In this document: in pieces, positions 15,851 to 22,747 of the stretch
Position numbering within the stretch: the first letter of the stretch is position 1
Layout of the letters: each line of letters opens with the position of its first letter
Assembly: GCA_017445115.1 (NCBI GenBank)
Contig: JAFSUU010000042.1
Coordinates: 1 to 23,241, forward strand
DNA from: Clostridia bacterium
GTDB lineage: Bacteria; Bacillota_A; Clostridia; Oscillospirales; CAG-272
Length of the DNA: 23,241 nucleotides
Reading direction: 5' to 3'
The notes under the pieces: generated by a model
The model's input: the letters and a program-made list of their open reading frames with translations, nothing else
The model's database searches: none
Told to the model about the DNA's origin: nothing
Program-made: the position numbers and the translations under genes

Positions 15851-16903
15851 TTGATTATTGAAGAATACGGCTTTACGCCGGAGTATTTGAAATCCGCTCA
15901 AAACGCTGATGAGACCGCGACCGTCGTAAGGGTGACGGCGGTGCACCGCGAGAGGTATGGTATCGTCTCGGAATACGGCGAGGGTTTTGCGAGGCTCAAA
16001 ACGAAGGAATACTTCGTCAGAGGCGAAGAATTCCCGACTACGGGCGATTTCGTATTTATCGACTACAATCCAGCTGGGGATTCCAGAATAGTGAAGACTT
16101 TGCCGAGGAAGACGTATTTTTCGAGAAGCGACGCTTTCTCCGCGCGCGGCGAGCAGGCGGTCGCGGCGAATTTCGACTACGTTTTCATCATGCAGTCGAT
16201 GAACCACGATTTCAACCAGAAGCGCATGGTGAGATACATAACGCTCGCGTGGCAGTCGGGAGCGCTTCCCGTCATAGTTCTGACGAAATGCGATCTTACA
16301 GACGATCCGGGCGAATATATATCAAAAGCCGAAGAGACTGCGCGGGGAATCGAGGTGTTCCCGGTCAGTTCAAAAACGGGCGAGGGGATCGACGCGCTCG
16401 GAAAATTCTTTATTCCCGGGAAAACGGCGGTCTTTCTCGGATCCTCGGGCGTCGGAAAATCGACTCTTGTCAACGCGCTCGCGGGTGAGGAGATAATGGA
16501 TACGAACGGTATACGCGAGGACGACAGCAAAGGGCGCCACACGACGACGTACCGCCAGCTTATCATGCTGAAAAACGGAACTATGATAATCGACACGCCC
16601 GGGATGCGCGAGCTCGGTATGTTTGACGTTTCGACCGGCCTCGGAGAAACTTTCGACGACGTGGAACAATTCCTTGGAAAATGCAAGTTTTCAAACTGCC
16701 GCCATGAGACGGAGCCCGGATGCGCCGTAAAAGCGGCGATCGCGGACGGACTTCTCTCCCCTGAGCGGTGGGCGAATTATCTCGAACTGAAGAGTGAAGC
16801 GAGATTCTCCGACGCCGAGAGCAAAGAGGCATATATACGCGCAAAGGAACAGAAGTTCAAGGAGATCGCGAAATGGAGCCGTCAGCACGTTAAAAAACGC
16901 TGA
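15851..16903 (+). CDS. rsgA: RsgA-type circularly permuted ribosomal GTPase
   Basis: A 350-residue GTPase with the permuted motif order of the RsgA/YjeQ family: an OB-fold N-terminus (about 20-85), G4 TKCD (145-148), G5 VSSKTGEG (172-179), G1 GSSGVGKS (197-204), the G2 region GRHTTTYR (228-235), G3 DTPG (248-251) and a C-terminal zinc site with Cys278, Cys283, His285 and Cys291. RsgA binds the 30S subunit late in assembly and releases RbfA. The start is TTG 15851, with AGGAGG 8 bases upstream. At 350 residues it is longer than the housekeeping form of about 300, with a charged C-terminal tail. It may be a paralog, with the main rsgA elsewhere; a separate housekeeping copy cannot be checked here. 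Operon partner: the methyltransferase. Confidence 0.9.
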   Translation: MIIEEYGFTPEYLKSAQNADETATVVRVTAVHRERYGIVSEYGEGFARLKTKEYFVRGEEFPTTGDFVFIDYNPAGDSRIVKTLPRKTYFSRSDAFSARGEQAVAANFDYVFIMQSMNHDFNQKRMVRYITLAWQSGALPVIVLTKCDLTDDPGEYISKAEETARGIEVFPVSSKTGEGIDALGKFFIPGKTAVFLGSSGVGKSTLVNALAGEEIMDTNGIREDDSKGRHTTTYRQLIMLKNGTMIIDTPGMRELGMFDVSTGLGETFDDVEQFLGKCKFSNCRHETEPGCAVKAAIADGLLSPERWANYLELKSEARFSDAESKEAYIRAKEQKFKEIAKWSRQHVKKR

Positions 16904-16917
16904 AAAGCTAAACAAAA

Positions 16918-16960
16918 TGCAAACAGCGCAGAGCGGTAAATGCTCTGCGCTGTATTTGCA
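16918..16960. terminator. Long hairpin between the convergent rsgA and hypothetical genes
   Basis: CAGCGCAGAGC (16924-16934) and GCTCTGCGCTG (16942-16952) pair perfectly, extended by TGCAAA/TTTGCA. The U-run is poor (TATTT), so it may act as a terminator or as an RNA 3'-end stabiliser. It lies 15 bases after the rsgA stop codon. Confidence 0.6.
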
Positions 16961-17023
16961 ATTCATTGAGTTTTATAATATTGACCGACGTCACAGTATT
17001 TCATATTACGGCACATTATTATC

Positions 17024-17386
17024 TTAATTCAGATCTAATTTCAACTCTTCAATACGGTCTTCACTTCTTTTGTTTTCCGTTTCGCTCTCGCCGATAGCTT
17101 TTTTTATCATGGATACGATCGCCTTAACACTTTTTTCTTCTTCTTTTTTATAGTATACTCTCACCCGTTTAGTAAAATCTTCATTTACAAAATACGTGAG
17201 CTCAAGCGCGTATATTGAAACGGTCTTTTTAAACAAAAAGCCTATATCTCTCTTTCCGCAAACAGTTCTGACGTTTGTGATGTGCGGGTCCTTGTTCTGA
17301 TTGTAATACAGGGTAAAACCGTTGCACCCGCAAGTCTCTTCTGTGAACAAATAAGCGTTTCCGTTATTGCTTAACCGGTAATCCAT
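17024..17386 (-). CDS. Hypothetical protein, 120 residues
   Basis: I do not recognise a family. The protein has no signal peptide or membrane segment. A CGCNGF motif (Cys19, Cys21) and Cys43 lie in the N-terminal half, which looks like a small beta-rich domain. The C-terminal third (about 78-120) is highly charged, rich in Lys and Glu, and probably helical. AAGGAG lies just upstream of ATG 17386 and a good promoter is present at 17430-17458, so expression is likely. It is divergent from the oxidoreductase at 17564 and convergent with rsgA. A+T content is higher than in its neighbours. Confidence 0.65.
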   Translation of the reverse strand: MDYRLSNNGNAYLFTEETCGCNGFTLYYNQNKDPHITNVRTVCGKRDIGFLFKKTVSIYALELTYFVNEDFTKRVRVYYKKEEEKSVKAIVSMIKKAIGESETENKRSEDRIEELKLDLN

Positions 17387-17429
17387 TTTTTGCTCTCCTT
17401 GAAAAATGTGAAACCTGGTGCCAATTCAG

Positions 17430-17458
17430 ATTATTGCATAACACTCATAATTAGTCAA
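17430..17458 (-). promoter_or_regulatory. Sigma-A promoter of the hypothetical gene
   Basis: TTGACT (17458-17453) and AATAAT (17435-17430), 17 bases apart on the minus strand. It is back to back with the promoter at 17502-17530. Confidence 0.65.
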
Positions 17459-17501
17459 GAGCGACTTATATCATGTTTATCAATTATCTGCTTATGTACT
17501 A

Positions 17502-17530
17502 TTGACTCCTTATCATAATTATAATAGAAT
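17502..17530 (+). promoter_or_regulatory. Sigma-A promoter of the second oxidoreductase
   Basis: TTGACT (17502-17507) and TAGAAT (17525-17530), 17 bases apart, with the start codon 33 bases downstream. Confidence 0.65.
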
Positions 17531-17563
17531 TAAAACAAGAAAAGTGTCGAAAGGGCTGAAAAC

Positions 17564-18859
17564 ATGAATAAATATATAAGCGTTGCCGTGGCAGGTCTCG
17601 GATCGAGAGGATACGCGTATTCGTATGCGCTGGGACACTTTGAAGGCCGGGCGAAAATCGTCGCCTGCGCGGATATTCTTCCCGACAGAGCGGAGCGTTT
17701 CGGGGACAAATTCGGAATACCCGAAGATATGCGTTTTTCATCTGCGGAAGAAATGTTGAGAAGAGAACGCCTCGCCGACGTCATTATTATTGCGACACCG
17801 GACAGATGCCACTACAGGCAGGCAATGGCGGCTCTTGACGCGGATTACGACCTTCTGCTTGAAAAACCGGTCTCGCCTGTGCTCTCCGAGTGCTTTGAGA
17901 TCGCCGCAAAAGCGAGTGAAAAGTCGCGCCGCGTGATCGTATGTCACGTTTTGAGGTACACGGCATATTACAGAAAGATCAAAGAGCTTCTCGATTCCGG
18001 CGTCATCGGAGACGTAGTTTCGATAAAAGCGGACGAAAAGGTCGGATACTGGCACCAGGCACATTCGTTCGTCAGAGGAAACTGGGCGAACAGTGAAAGA
18101 TCGTCGCCGATGATCCTTCAGAAATGCTGTCACGATATGGATATATTCCACTGGCTCGTCGGCAAGCGGTGCGTCGCAACTTCGTCGTTCGGCTCGCTGA
18201 CTCATTTCAAGCCGTCCGAAGCGCCGGAGGGCGCGACCGAGAGGTGCACGGAGGAGTGCCCCGTATATCACACCTGCCCGTTCAGCGTTGAAAAATGTTA
18301 TATCGATCATGCAAGGCAGGGCAACTTCTCATGGCCTATCGACGTCGTAACGCAGATACCGACAGTGGAGGCGCTTGAAGAAAACCTAAGGACCGGACCT
18401 TACGGAAGATGCGTTTATCACTGTGACAACGACGTCGTCGATCATCAGGTCGTGAATCTGCTCTTCGAGGGCGGCGCAACGCTCTCGTTCACGATGTGCG
18501 CGTTCACTTCAGGAGTCTCGTGGGGCCGCGGAACTTACATTATGGGTACGAAAGGCGAGATAATCGGCGACAGCGGCAAGGACCGGATCGAAGTCAACGT
18601 CTTCGGAGGAAAAAGCGAAGTATACGAGAAGATCTCGAGCGAGACAGACGGTTTCGGCCACGGCGGCGGGGATTTCGGTATTATCCGCGACCTCATTGCC
18701 CTTCTTGAAGGAAGCGGTGACGCGTCGTCTTCCATGACAGATATTGACGAGACTCTCGAAAGTCACTTGATCGCCCTCGCAGCTGAAGAATCGAGAGTAT
18801 CCGGCGGTAAGCTTGTCTACACCGCAGAGTTTGCAGAGAGAAATACCAGATCGGTGTAA
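17564..18859 (+). CDS. Gfo/Idh/MocA family oxidoreductase with cysteine insert
   Basis: A 431-residue protein, longer than the 365-residue family member at 4969. The N-terminal Rossmann fold shows AGLGSRG (10-16); EKP is at 100-102; KCCHDMD (187-193) supplies the usual His190 and Asp191 or Asp193. Between about 225 and 250 lies an insert with Cys228, Cys232, Cys238 and Cys245, arranged C-X3-C-X5-C-X6-C, a likely metal-binding site seen in a subgroup of this family. The enzyme should oxidise or reduce a sugar or cyclitol with NAD(P). The ribosome binding site is weak (GAAAGGG). It is a single-gene unit with its own promoter and terminator. Substrate unknown. Confidence 0.87.
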   Translation: MNKYISVAVAGLGSRGYAYSYALGHFEGRAKIVACADILPDRAERFGDKFGIPEDMRFSSAEEMLRRERLADVIIIATPDRCHYRQAMAALDADYDLLLEKPVSPVLSECFEIAAKASEKSRRVIVCHVLRYTAYYRKIKELLDSGVIGDVVSIKADEKVGYWHQAHSFVRGNWANSERSSPMILQKCCHDMDIFHWLVGKRCVATSSFGSLTHFKPSEAPEGATERCTEECPVYHTCPFSVEKCYIDHARQGNFSWPIDVVTQIPTVEALEENLRTGPYGRCVYHCDNDVVDHQVVNLLFEGGATLSFTMCAFTSGVSWGRGTYIMGTKGEIIGDSGKDRIEVNVFGGKSEVYEKISSETDGFGHGGGDFGIIRDLIALLEGSGDASSSMTDIDETLESHLIALAAEESRVSGGKLVYTAEFAERNTRSV

Positions 18860-18872
18860 TAACTTATTATAT

Positions 18873-18888
18873 CCGGGCGCAAGCCCGG
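18873..18888 (+). other. Short hairpin after the oxidoreductase
   Basis: CCGGGC-GCAA-GCCCGG is a perfect 6-bp stem with a GCAA tetraloop and no T-run after it. It may protect the 3' end of the transcript ahead of the terminator at 18907. Confidence 0.5.
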
Positions 18889-18906
18889 CTCGTTCAAAGC
18901 AAAAAG

Positions 18907-18934
18907 CAGATCGGCAAAAGCCGATCTGTTTTTT
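18907..18934 (+). terminator. Intrinsic terminator after the oxidoreductase
   Basis: CAGATCGGC-AAAA-GCCGATCTG is a perfect 9-bp stem followed by six T. Confidence 0.92.
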
Positions 18935-18997
18935 GTCTGAGCGACCGGACTAACGATTTACCCTCATCAAACTTTTTTAAAAAAATACTGTTAGCTA

Positions 18998-19026
18998 TTG
19001 ACTATTCGGTTTTGTTATGCTATAAT
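18998..19026 (+). promoter_or_regulatory. Sigma-A promoter of tRNA-Pro
   Basis: TTGACT (18998-19003) and TATAAT (19021-19026) with a 17-base spacer ending TATGC, as at rplS. The tRNA starts 26 bases after the -10. Confidence 0.85.
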
Positions 19027-19052
19027 ATCAAGGCTTGAAAAAAGCACGGCGT

Positions 19053-19128
19053 CTGGGTGTGGCGCAGTTGGGAGCGCGCTACCTTGGGGTGGTAGAGGCC
19101 GCTGGTTCAAGTCCAGTCACTCAGACCA
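19053..19128 (+). tRNA. tRNA-Pro, anticodon GGG
   Basis: All 76 positions fold as a cloverleaf: acceptor CTGGGTG/CACTCAG (one G-T pair), D stem GCGC/GCGC, anticodon stem CTACC/GGTAG with loop TTGGGGT (anticodon GGG, reading CCC and CCU), a 5-base variable loop, T stem GCTGG/CCAGT with loop TTCAAGT, discriminator A and an encoded CCA. The first base C is typical of bacterial proline tRNAs. It is transcribed alone from its own promoter, with a terminator directly after it. Confidence 0.96.
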
Positions 19129-19157
19129 AAAAAGCAGGTTTTTTGACCTGCTTTTTT
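19129..19157 (+). terminator. Intrinsic terminator after tRNA-Pro
   Basis: AAAAA-GCAGGT and ACCTGC-TTTTTT pair around a TTTTTG loop, starting one base after the CCA end. Confidence 0.88.
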
Positions 19158-19175
19158 GTTTCCTCAAAATCCCTT

Positions 19176-19198
19176 AAACCCTTATGTAGCAAGGGTTT
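19176..19198. repeat. Inverted repeat downstream of tRNA-Pro
   Basis: AAACCCTT (19176-19183) and AAGGGTTT (19191-19198) flank 7 bases. It opens a gene-free stretch of about 360 bases (19129-19486) that also holds the larger inverted repeat at 19228, a palindrome at 19371 and the sigma-factor promoter. No other coding frame in this stretch looks real. Confidence 0.5.
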
Positions 19199-19227
19199 GC
19201 GGGTTTTGGTAAAAATAGGGTTAAGAA

Positions 19228-19268
19228 AAAAGTACACCAATAAAAGCCGTTCTGGTTGGTGTACTTTT
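19228..19268. repeat. 13-bp perfect inverted repeat
   Basis: AAAAGTACACCAA (19228-19240) and TTGGTGTACTTTT (19256-19268) flank 15 bases. A near copy of the right arm (GGTATACTTTTT, 19269-19280) follows directly. It could be a terminator-like hairpin or binding arms of a tyrosine recombinase left near a tRNA attachment site. Confidence 0.55.
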
Positions 19269-19370
19269 GGTATACTTTTTGGGAGCGATTACTCTTTGAA
19301 CATAATAATCACCCGATCTATCCGATCATGATCTGAAGTTATTCCCGGATATCCATTTAATGAATAATAA

Positions 19371-19384
19371 TGCGACGAGTCGCA
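19371..19384. promoter_or_regulatory. Candidate operator at the sigma-factor promoter
   Basis: TGCGAC-GA-GTCGCA is a perfect 6-bp dyad that overlaps the place of the -35 box for the -10 at 19404-19409, where no consensus -35 is found. A regulator bound here is plausible; none is identified. Confidence 0.4.
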
Positions 19385-19400
19385 CGCAATTAGAAAAATG

Positions 19401-19409
19401 TGATATAAT
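19401..19409 (+). promoter_or_regulatory. Extended -10 promoter of the sigma-factor operon
   Basis: TGATATAAT gives an extended -10 (TG-N-TATAAT). The -35 position has no match to consensus, typical of extended -10 promoters. It leaves a 5' untranslated region of about 70 bases. Confidence 0.6.
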
Positions 19410-19486
19410 CAGGTGAGACATTTTGCAAGTTCATACGACTAACAGGTGAAAGGAACAAAAGAATCCTTTCGGAAAGGAGGTCGTCG

Positions 19487-20044
19487 GTGGATAACGGTGC
19501 AAGTAGCTACCGCCGTTTCCTGAATGGTGACGATGAAGGTATAGCGGAAATAGTAAGAGATTTCAAGGACGGTCTCATTCTTTATCTGAACGGTATTGTA
19601 AAAAACATATATACCGCCGAAGAACTTGCGGAAGATACTTTTTTCAGGCTTATGATAAAACGCCCGAGATTTTCCGGCAGGTCCTCTTTCAAATCGTGGC
19701 TTTATGCGATCGGACGAAATATTGCGGTAGATCGCATACGGCGAGATGTAAAGATGTCGAGTATTCCGATAGAGGACATGGAATCATATCTTTCCGATGA
19801 ATACGATCTTGAGCGTTCATATATCAAAGAGGAAAGAAAGATCGTGGTACACAGGGCGATGGGAAAACTGCCGGATGATTACAGGCAGGTCCTCTGGCTT
19901 ACATACTTCGAGGATTTTTCAAATAAAGAAGCTTCCGTCATTATGAATAAGAATGACCGTCAAATAAGAAATCTGCTCTATAGGGCAAAGCAGTCATTGA
20001 AGTGCGAACTTGAAAAGGAGGGATTTACTTATGAAGAGTTCTGA
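19487..20044 (+). CDS. ECF-like sigma-70 family RNA polymerase sigma factor
   Basis: A 185-residue two-domain sigma factor. Region 2 spans about 20-90 (AEELAEDTFFRL, then SFKSWLYAIGRNIAVDRIRR), and region 4 about 120-172 with a helix-turn-helix around FSNKEASVIMNKNDRQIRNL. Region 3 is absent, as in extracytoplasmic-function sigma factors. The start is GTG 19487, with AAAGGAGG 6 bases upstream. That ribosome binding site is half buried in the hairpin TCCTTT-CGG-AAAGGA (19464-19478), which could limit translation. Its last 14 bases overlap the next gene, whose product is probably its membrane partner or anti-sigma. The stimulus and the target promoters are unknown. Confidence 0.88.
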   Translation: MDNGASSYRRFLNGDDEGIAEIVRDFKDGLILYLNGIVKNIYTAEELAEDTFFRLMIKRPRFSGRSSFKSWLYAIGRNIAVDRIRRDVKMSSIPIEDMESYLSDEYDLERSYIKEERKIVVHRAMGKLPDDYRQVLWLTYFEDFSNKEASVIMNKNDRQIRNLLYRAKQSLKCELEKEGFTYEEF

Positions 20045-21152
20045 TGAAATGATAAACAGCTTATACGAACGCAGAGATAATTATTTGATAGAAAAAAAGA
20101 ACAGAAATAAAACAATAATGAAAACAGCGACAGCGCTCAGTTGTATATGCCTTGTCGTGCTGCTCTGCGTCGGCGTATTTACGTTTGGGTGGTTCAAAGC
20201 GGCAGATACTTCAAATACGCCGGCGGTAACTGACATAACAAACAACAGTACGACGAACATTGTTGAAAACAATACTTCGGACGACGGTGAAAATGACGCG
20301 TCAGGCGGTATTTACGGAGGCAACACAGCGGATTCGCTCGGACGCCTCAGCATCTCCGGCGCAAATTATATCCAGATCGGAACGGCAAATGAAGCGGTAG
20401 GTTACACAAAGAAGGCTTATCTCGGTAAAGCCGCGGACTTTTCAGACCTTTACAAAAAACTCGCCGATGAAGACGGGATCGACGGCGACGTTTATTCCGT
20501 AAATGAATCTTCCGATATACTGCTGATATATCTTTCTAACGAGGGCATCGTAGTTCTGTCATCTTACGTAGACAACACAGACGTTATCGAAAATGATAAT
20601 CAGAACGGCGGCGAAAACATAGGAGGTTGGTACGTCCCCGGCTTGCCGGGAACGAACGAGATCGACCTCGTCGGCGATGAGATAACGGAAGAAGAAGCGG
20701 CGAGATACTTTGAAGAAAACCGTACAAGTATAGTAAGCTCTCTTTCCGCAAGCGGTATCGCGGCAGATGACATAAGGATCTCGGACACGGGATACTGTCA
20801 CATCAGCTATAACGGGGGTGCGGATAAGAATCTTGAAATAAGACAAAATTTCCGCGATTATCTTGTCTACAACGGCGACCGTCTCGTCGCGATAGTCACG
20901 CTGACGAAGGATAACGGTTTACTCAGTTCAACTCCCGCTTTCGGAGGTACGTGGTTTGACGATTACAACGCATTTCTGAAGCAGCATGAAGGACAAAAGC
21001 TCCTATATCTTTACGCCGGTTGGATGGAGATAATAATATCTCCCGACAACACATGCACCAATCCCATGGGACAAGATATTTCTGAATATCTTAAAGGTAT
21101 TGAGAATCCTTACGAGTGGTTCTATAACGAAGCGGCTGTTTATACACCGTAA
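20031..21152 (+). CDS. Membrane-anchored protein, putative anti-sigma partner
   Basis: A 373-residue protein: a short charged cytoplasmic N-terminus (1-31), one hydrophobic segment (about 33-55) and a long extracytoplasmic part of more than 310 residues. A Thr/Asn/Asp-rich linker (58-95) follows the membrane segment. I see no zinc-binding anti-sigma motif (HXXXCXXC) in the N-terminus and do not recognise the outer domain. ATG 20031 has AAGGAGGG upstream and overlaps the sigma gene by 14 bases, so production is coupled. By analogy with other Clostridia pairs it may hold the sigma factor at the membrane or be its main target; this is inference. A frame extension to 20010 lacks a ribosome binding site. 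Confidence 0.75.
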   Translation: MKSSDEMINSLYERRDNYLIEKKNRNKTIMKTATALSCICLVVLLCVGVFTFGWFKAADTSNTPAVTDITNNSTTNIVENNTSDDGENDASGGIYGGNTADSLGRLSISGANYIQIGTANEAVGYTKKAYLGKAADFSDLYKKLADEDGIDGDVYSVNESSDILLIYLSNEGIVVLSSYVDNTDVIENDNQNGGENIGGWYVPGLPGTNEIDLVGDEITEEEAARYFEENRTSIVSSLSASGIAADDIRISDTGYCHISYNGGADKNLEIRQNFRDYLVYNGDRLVAIVTLTKDNGLLSSTPAFGGTWFDDYNAFLKQHEGQKLLYLYAGWMEIIISPDNTCTNPMGQDISEYLKGIENPYEWFYNEAAVYTP

Positions 21153-21168
21153 TCAAATATACAGTATC

Positions 21169-21197
21169 AAAAGGTGCCGTTTACGCGGCACCTTTTT
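21169..21197 (+). terminator. Intrinsic terminator after the sigma operon
   Basis: AAAAGGTGCCG and CGGCACCTTTT pair around a 6-base loop and end in five T, 16 bases after the stop codon. Confidence 0.9.
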
Positions 21198-21214
21198 GAG
21201 TTAGTTCCACACAT

Positions 21215-21243
21215 TCGACAAAACTGAATCTCTGAAATACAAT
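21215..21243 (+). promoter_or_regulatory. Probable promoter of tnpV
   Basis: TCGACA (21215-21220) and TACAAT (21238-21243), 17 bases apart, 26 bases before the start codon. Confidence 0.55.
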
Positions 21244-21269
21244 AAAGAAAAAAACGGAGGTTTCAGATA

Positions 21270-21641
21270 ATGGACAGTTACATAACAGACGAACGAAACG
21301 GATTGAACTACAAACTTGTCGGGGATTACTATCTGCCGATGATAAATGCGCCGGATGTACCGGAAATAGGAATATGGGGGCAACGGTACATCCGGTACAT
21401 GAGAAAAAACAAAAAGGCGATCTACACCGCCTTTCTGATATCAGGAAAACTTTTCGACCAAGCCGCCGAGATCGACCGTTCAGCTGAAGAAATGTACGAA
21501 AATCTGATACGCGACATGGCGGAACGTGAGGGCGTCACAGAGCAACTAAAATCCGACGACCAAATGGAATGGGTTCGTCGCATGAACTCTATTCGCAACA
21601 GCGCCGAAGAAGTCGTAATACAAGAACTGATATATAGTTAA
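21270..21641 (+). CDS. tnpV: TnpV-family transposon-associated protein
   Basis: A 123-residue protein matching the TnpV family along its whole length: a short N-terminus with VGDYYLP (17-23), the core IGIWGQRYIRYM (33-44), TAFLISGKL (53-61), and the C-terminal QMEWVRRMNSIRNSAEEVV (97-115). TnpV proteins are carried by mobilizable and conjugative transposons of Clostridia, such as the Tn4451 type; their role is not established. The gene looks intact, with CGGAGG upstream, its own promoter and terminator, but no integrase, mobilisation or recombinase gene lies near it. It is an orphan, either a remnant of a lost element or a domesticated gene. Confidence 0.88.
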   Translation: MDSYITDERNGLNYKLVGDYYLPMINAPDVPEIGIWGQRYIRYMRKNKKAIYTAFLISGKLFDQAAEIDRSAEEMYENLIRDMAEREGVTEQLKSDDQMEWVRRMNSIRNSAEEVVIQELIYS

Positions 21642-21648
21642 TATCAAA

Positions 21649-21682
21649 CGGTGGAGTCATTTACAACTCCACCGATATTTTT
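21649..21682 (+). terminator. Intrinsic terminator after tnpV
   Basis: CGGTGGAGT and ACTCCACCG pair around an 8-base loop, followed by ATATTTTTATT. Confidence 0.85.
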
Positions 21683-21699
21683 ATTCTCCGGTTGGTGTA

Positions 21700-21728
21700 T
21701 TGATAATCCACGCCGCTTATGGTATAAT
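21700..21728 (+). promoter_or_regulatory. Sigma-A promoter of the kinase-Nudix operon
   Basis: TTGATA (21700-21705) and TATAAT (21723-21728), 17 bases apart. The expected start of transcription is near 21735, so the in-frame ATG at 21734 cannot be used from this promoter. Confidence 0.8.
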
Positions 21729-21766
21729 CAAATATGATAATTGGCATTATTAAATGGAGAATCCCT

Positions 21767-22282
21767 ATGGGAATTTTGATATGCGGACTGAACGGTGTGG
21801 GAAAAAGTACTGTCGGTAAAGCACTTGCAGAACGGCTGTCGTATCGGTTCATCGACAATGAAGATCTGTTTTTTCCGAAGGACGAGCCCTCGTATGAATA
21901 TGACCGACCGAGGGGCAAAGCGGAAGTAATACATATTCTTAATGATTTAATTTCGGAAGACCTCAGTTTCGTCTTTTGCGCCGTGAGGGGCGACTACGGT
22001 GACAAGTTTCTTTCGGCTCTCGATCATATCATTTATATCTATGTGCCAAGAAAAGAAAGAGATAGGCGCGTTTTCAATAGATCGTATGAAAAGTTCGGGG
22101 ATCGAATGCTTGAGGGCGGCGACCTTTATGAAAGAGAAAACTCTTTTATCGCTCTGGCGCAAAACAGACCGGACGATTACGTTGAGCGCTGGATTGAGAC
22201 AGTGAATATTCCAGTTATCCGCATTGACGGTACCCGTCCGGTTGAAGAGAATGTTGAGTATCTGGCATTGGCTTTGAAATAA
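21767..22282 (+). CDS. Small P-loop nucleotide kinase-like protein
   Basis: A 171-residue protein beginning with a beta strand and the Walker A motif GLNGVGKST (7-15), followed by IDNEDLFF (28-35), the place where shikimate- and adenylate-kinase-like proteins bind their substrate. The rest has the alternating strands and helices of small kinases, with an Arg-rich lid-like segment RKERDRRVFNRS (about 92-103). The substrate is not apparent. ATG 21767 follows GGAGA and lies downstream of the promoter. It is the first gene of an operon with two Nudix hydrolases, 18 bases before the next, suggesting a role in nucleotide or small-metabolite handling. Confidence 0.75.
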   Translation: MGILICGLNGVGKSTVGKALAERLSYRFIDNEDLFFPKDEPSYEYDRPRGKAEVIHILNDLISEDLSFVFCAVRGDYGDKFLSALDHIIYIYVPRKERDRRVFNRSYEKFGDRMLEGGDLYERENSFIALAQNRPDDYVERWIETVNIPVIRIDGTRPVEENVEYLALALK

Positions 22283-22300
22283 CGACAATAAGGACTATAT

Positions 22301-22747
22301 ATGGAAAACGTAATACTAACGAATATGTGTATGATATGCGACGGGAAAGGTCGTGTACTCGTGCAGAACAGAGTGAACCCGAACTGGCCGGGGATTACCT
22401 TTCCCGGAGGGCATATTGAATACGGAGAGTCGGTAGTTGATTCCGTGATCCGCGAAGTGAAGGAGGAAACCGGACTTACCGTTTCAAATCTGAAGCTCTG
22501 CGGTATCGAGGACTGGATGAGAGACAGCGGGGAGCGGTATATAGTTTTCTTTTACAAAACCGAGACCTTTACCGGAGAGCTTGAGTCATCTCGCGAGGGA
22601 GAGGTGTTCTGGGTTGATATTGAAGACTTTCCGAAAATGGAGCTTTCAGACGGAATGAAAGAAAAGTATAACATATTCATCAACGACTCTTTTTCCGAGC
22701 ATTTTTACTATAAGGAAAACGGCGAGTGGAAGGAAGTTTTGAAATGA
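22301..22747 (+). CDS. Nudix hydrolase, MutT-like
   Basis: A 148-residue protein with a complete Nudix box: Gly37, Glu43, Arg51-Glu52, Glu55-Glu56 and Gly58 in the pattern GX5EX7REUXEEXGU. The FPGGHIEYGES form, with WPGITFPGG before it, is common in 8-oxo-dGTP diphosphatases of Firmicutes. Nudix enzymes cleave a nucleoside diphosphate linked to another group; the substrate here could be an oxidised nucleotide, but specificity cannot be read from the box. It lies between the kinase-like gene and a second Nudix gene, overlapping the latter by 4 bases (ATGA). Confidence 0.9.
   Translation: MENVILTNMCMICDGKGRVLVQNRVNPNWPGITFPGGHIEYGESVVDSVIREVKEETGLTVSNLKLCGIEDWMRDSGERYIVFFYKTETFTGELESSREGEVFWVDIEDFPKMELSDGMKEKYNIFINDSFSEHFYYKENGEWKEVLK

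Noticed and set aside
19051..19126. Alternative tRNA register starting two bases earlier (acceptor GTCTGGG/CTCAGAC)
   Set aside because: It pairs well, but it leaves four bases rather than two before the D stem, two unpaired bases after the T stem and no discriminator plus CCA end. The register 19053-19128 fits every position.
19035..19331. A 98-codon frame across the tRNA-Pro gene
   Set aside because: It reads through the tRNA and its terminator; the tRNA fold is complete and explains the sequence.
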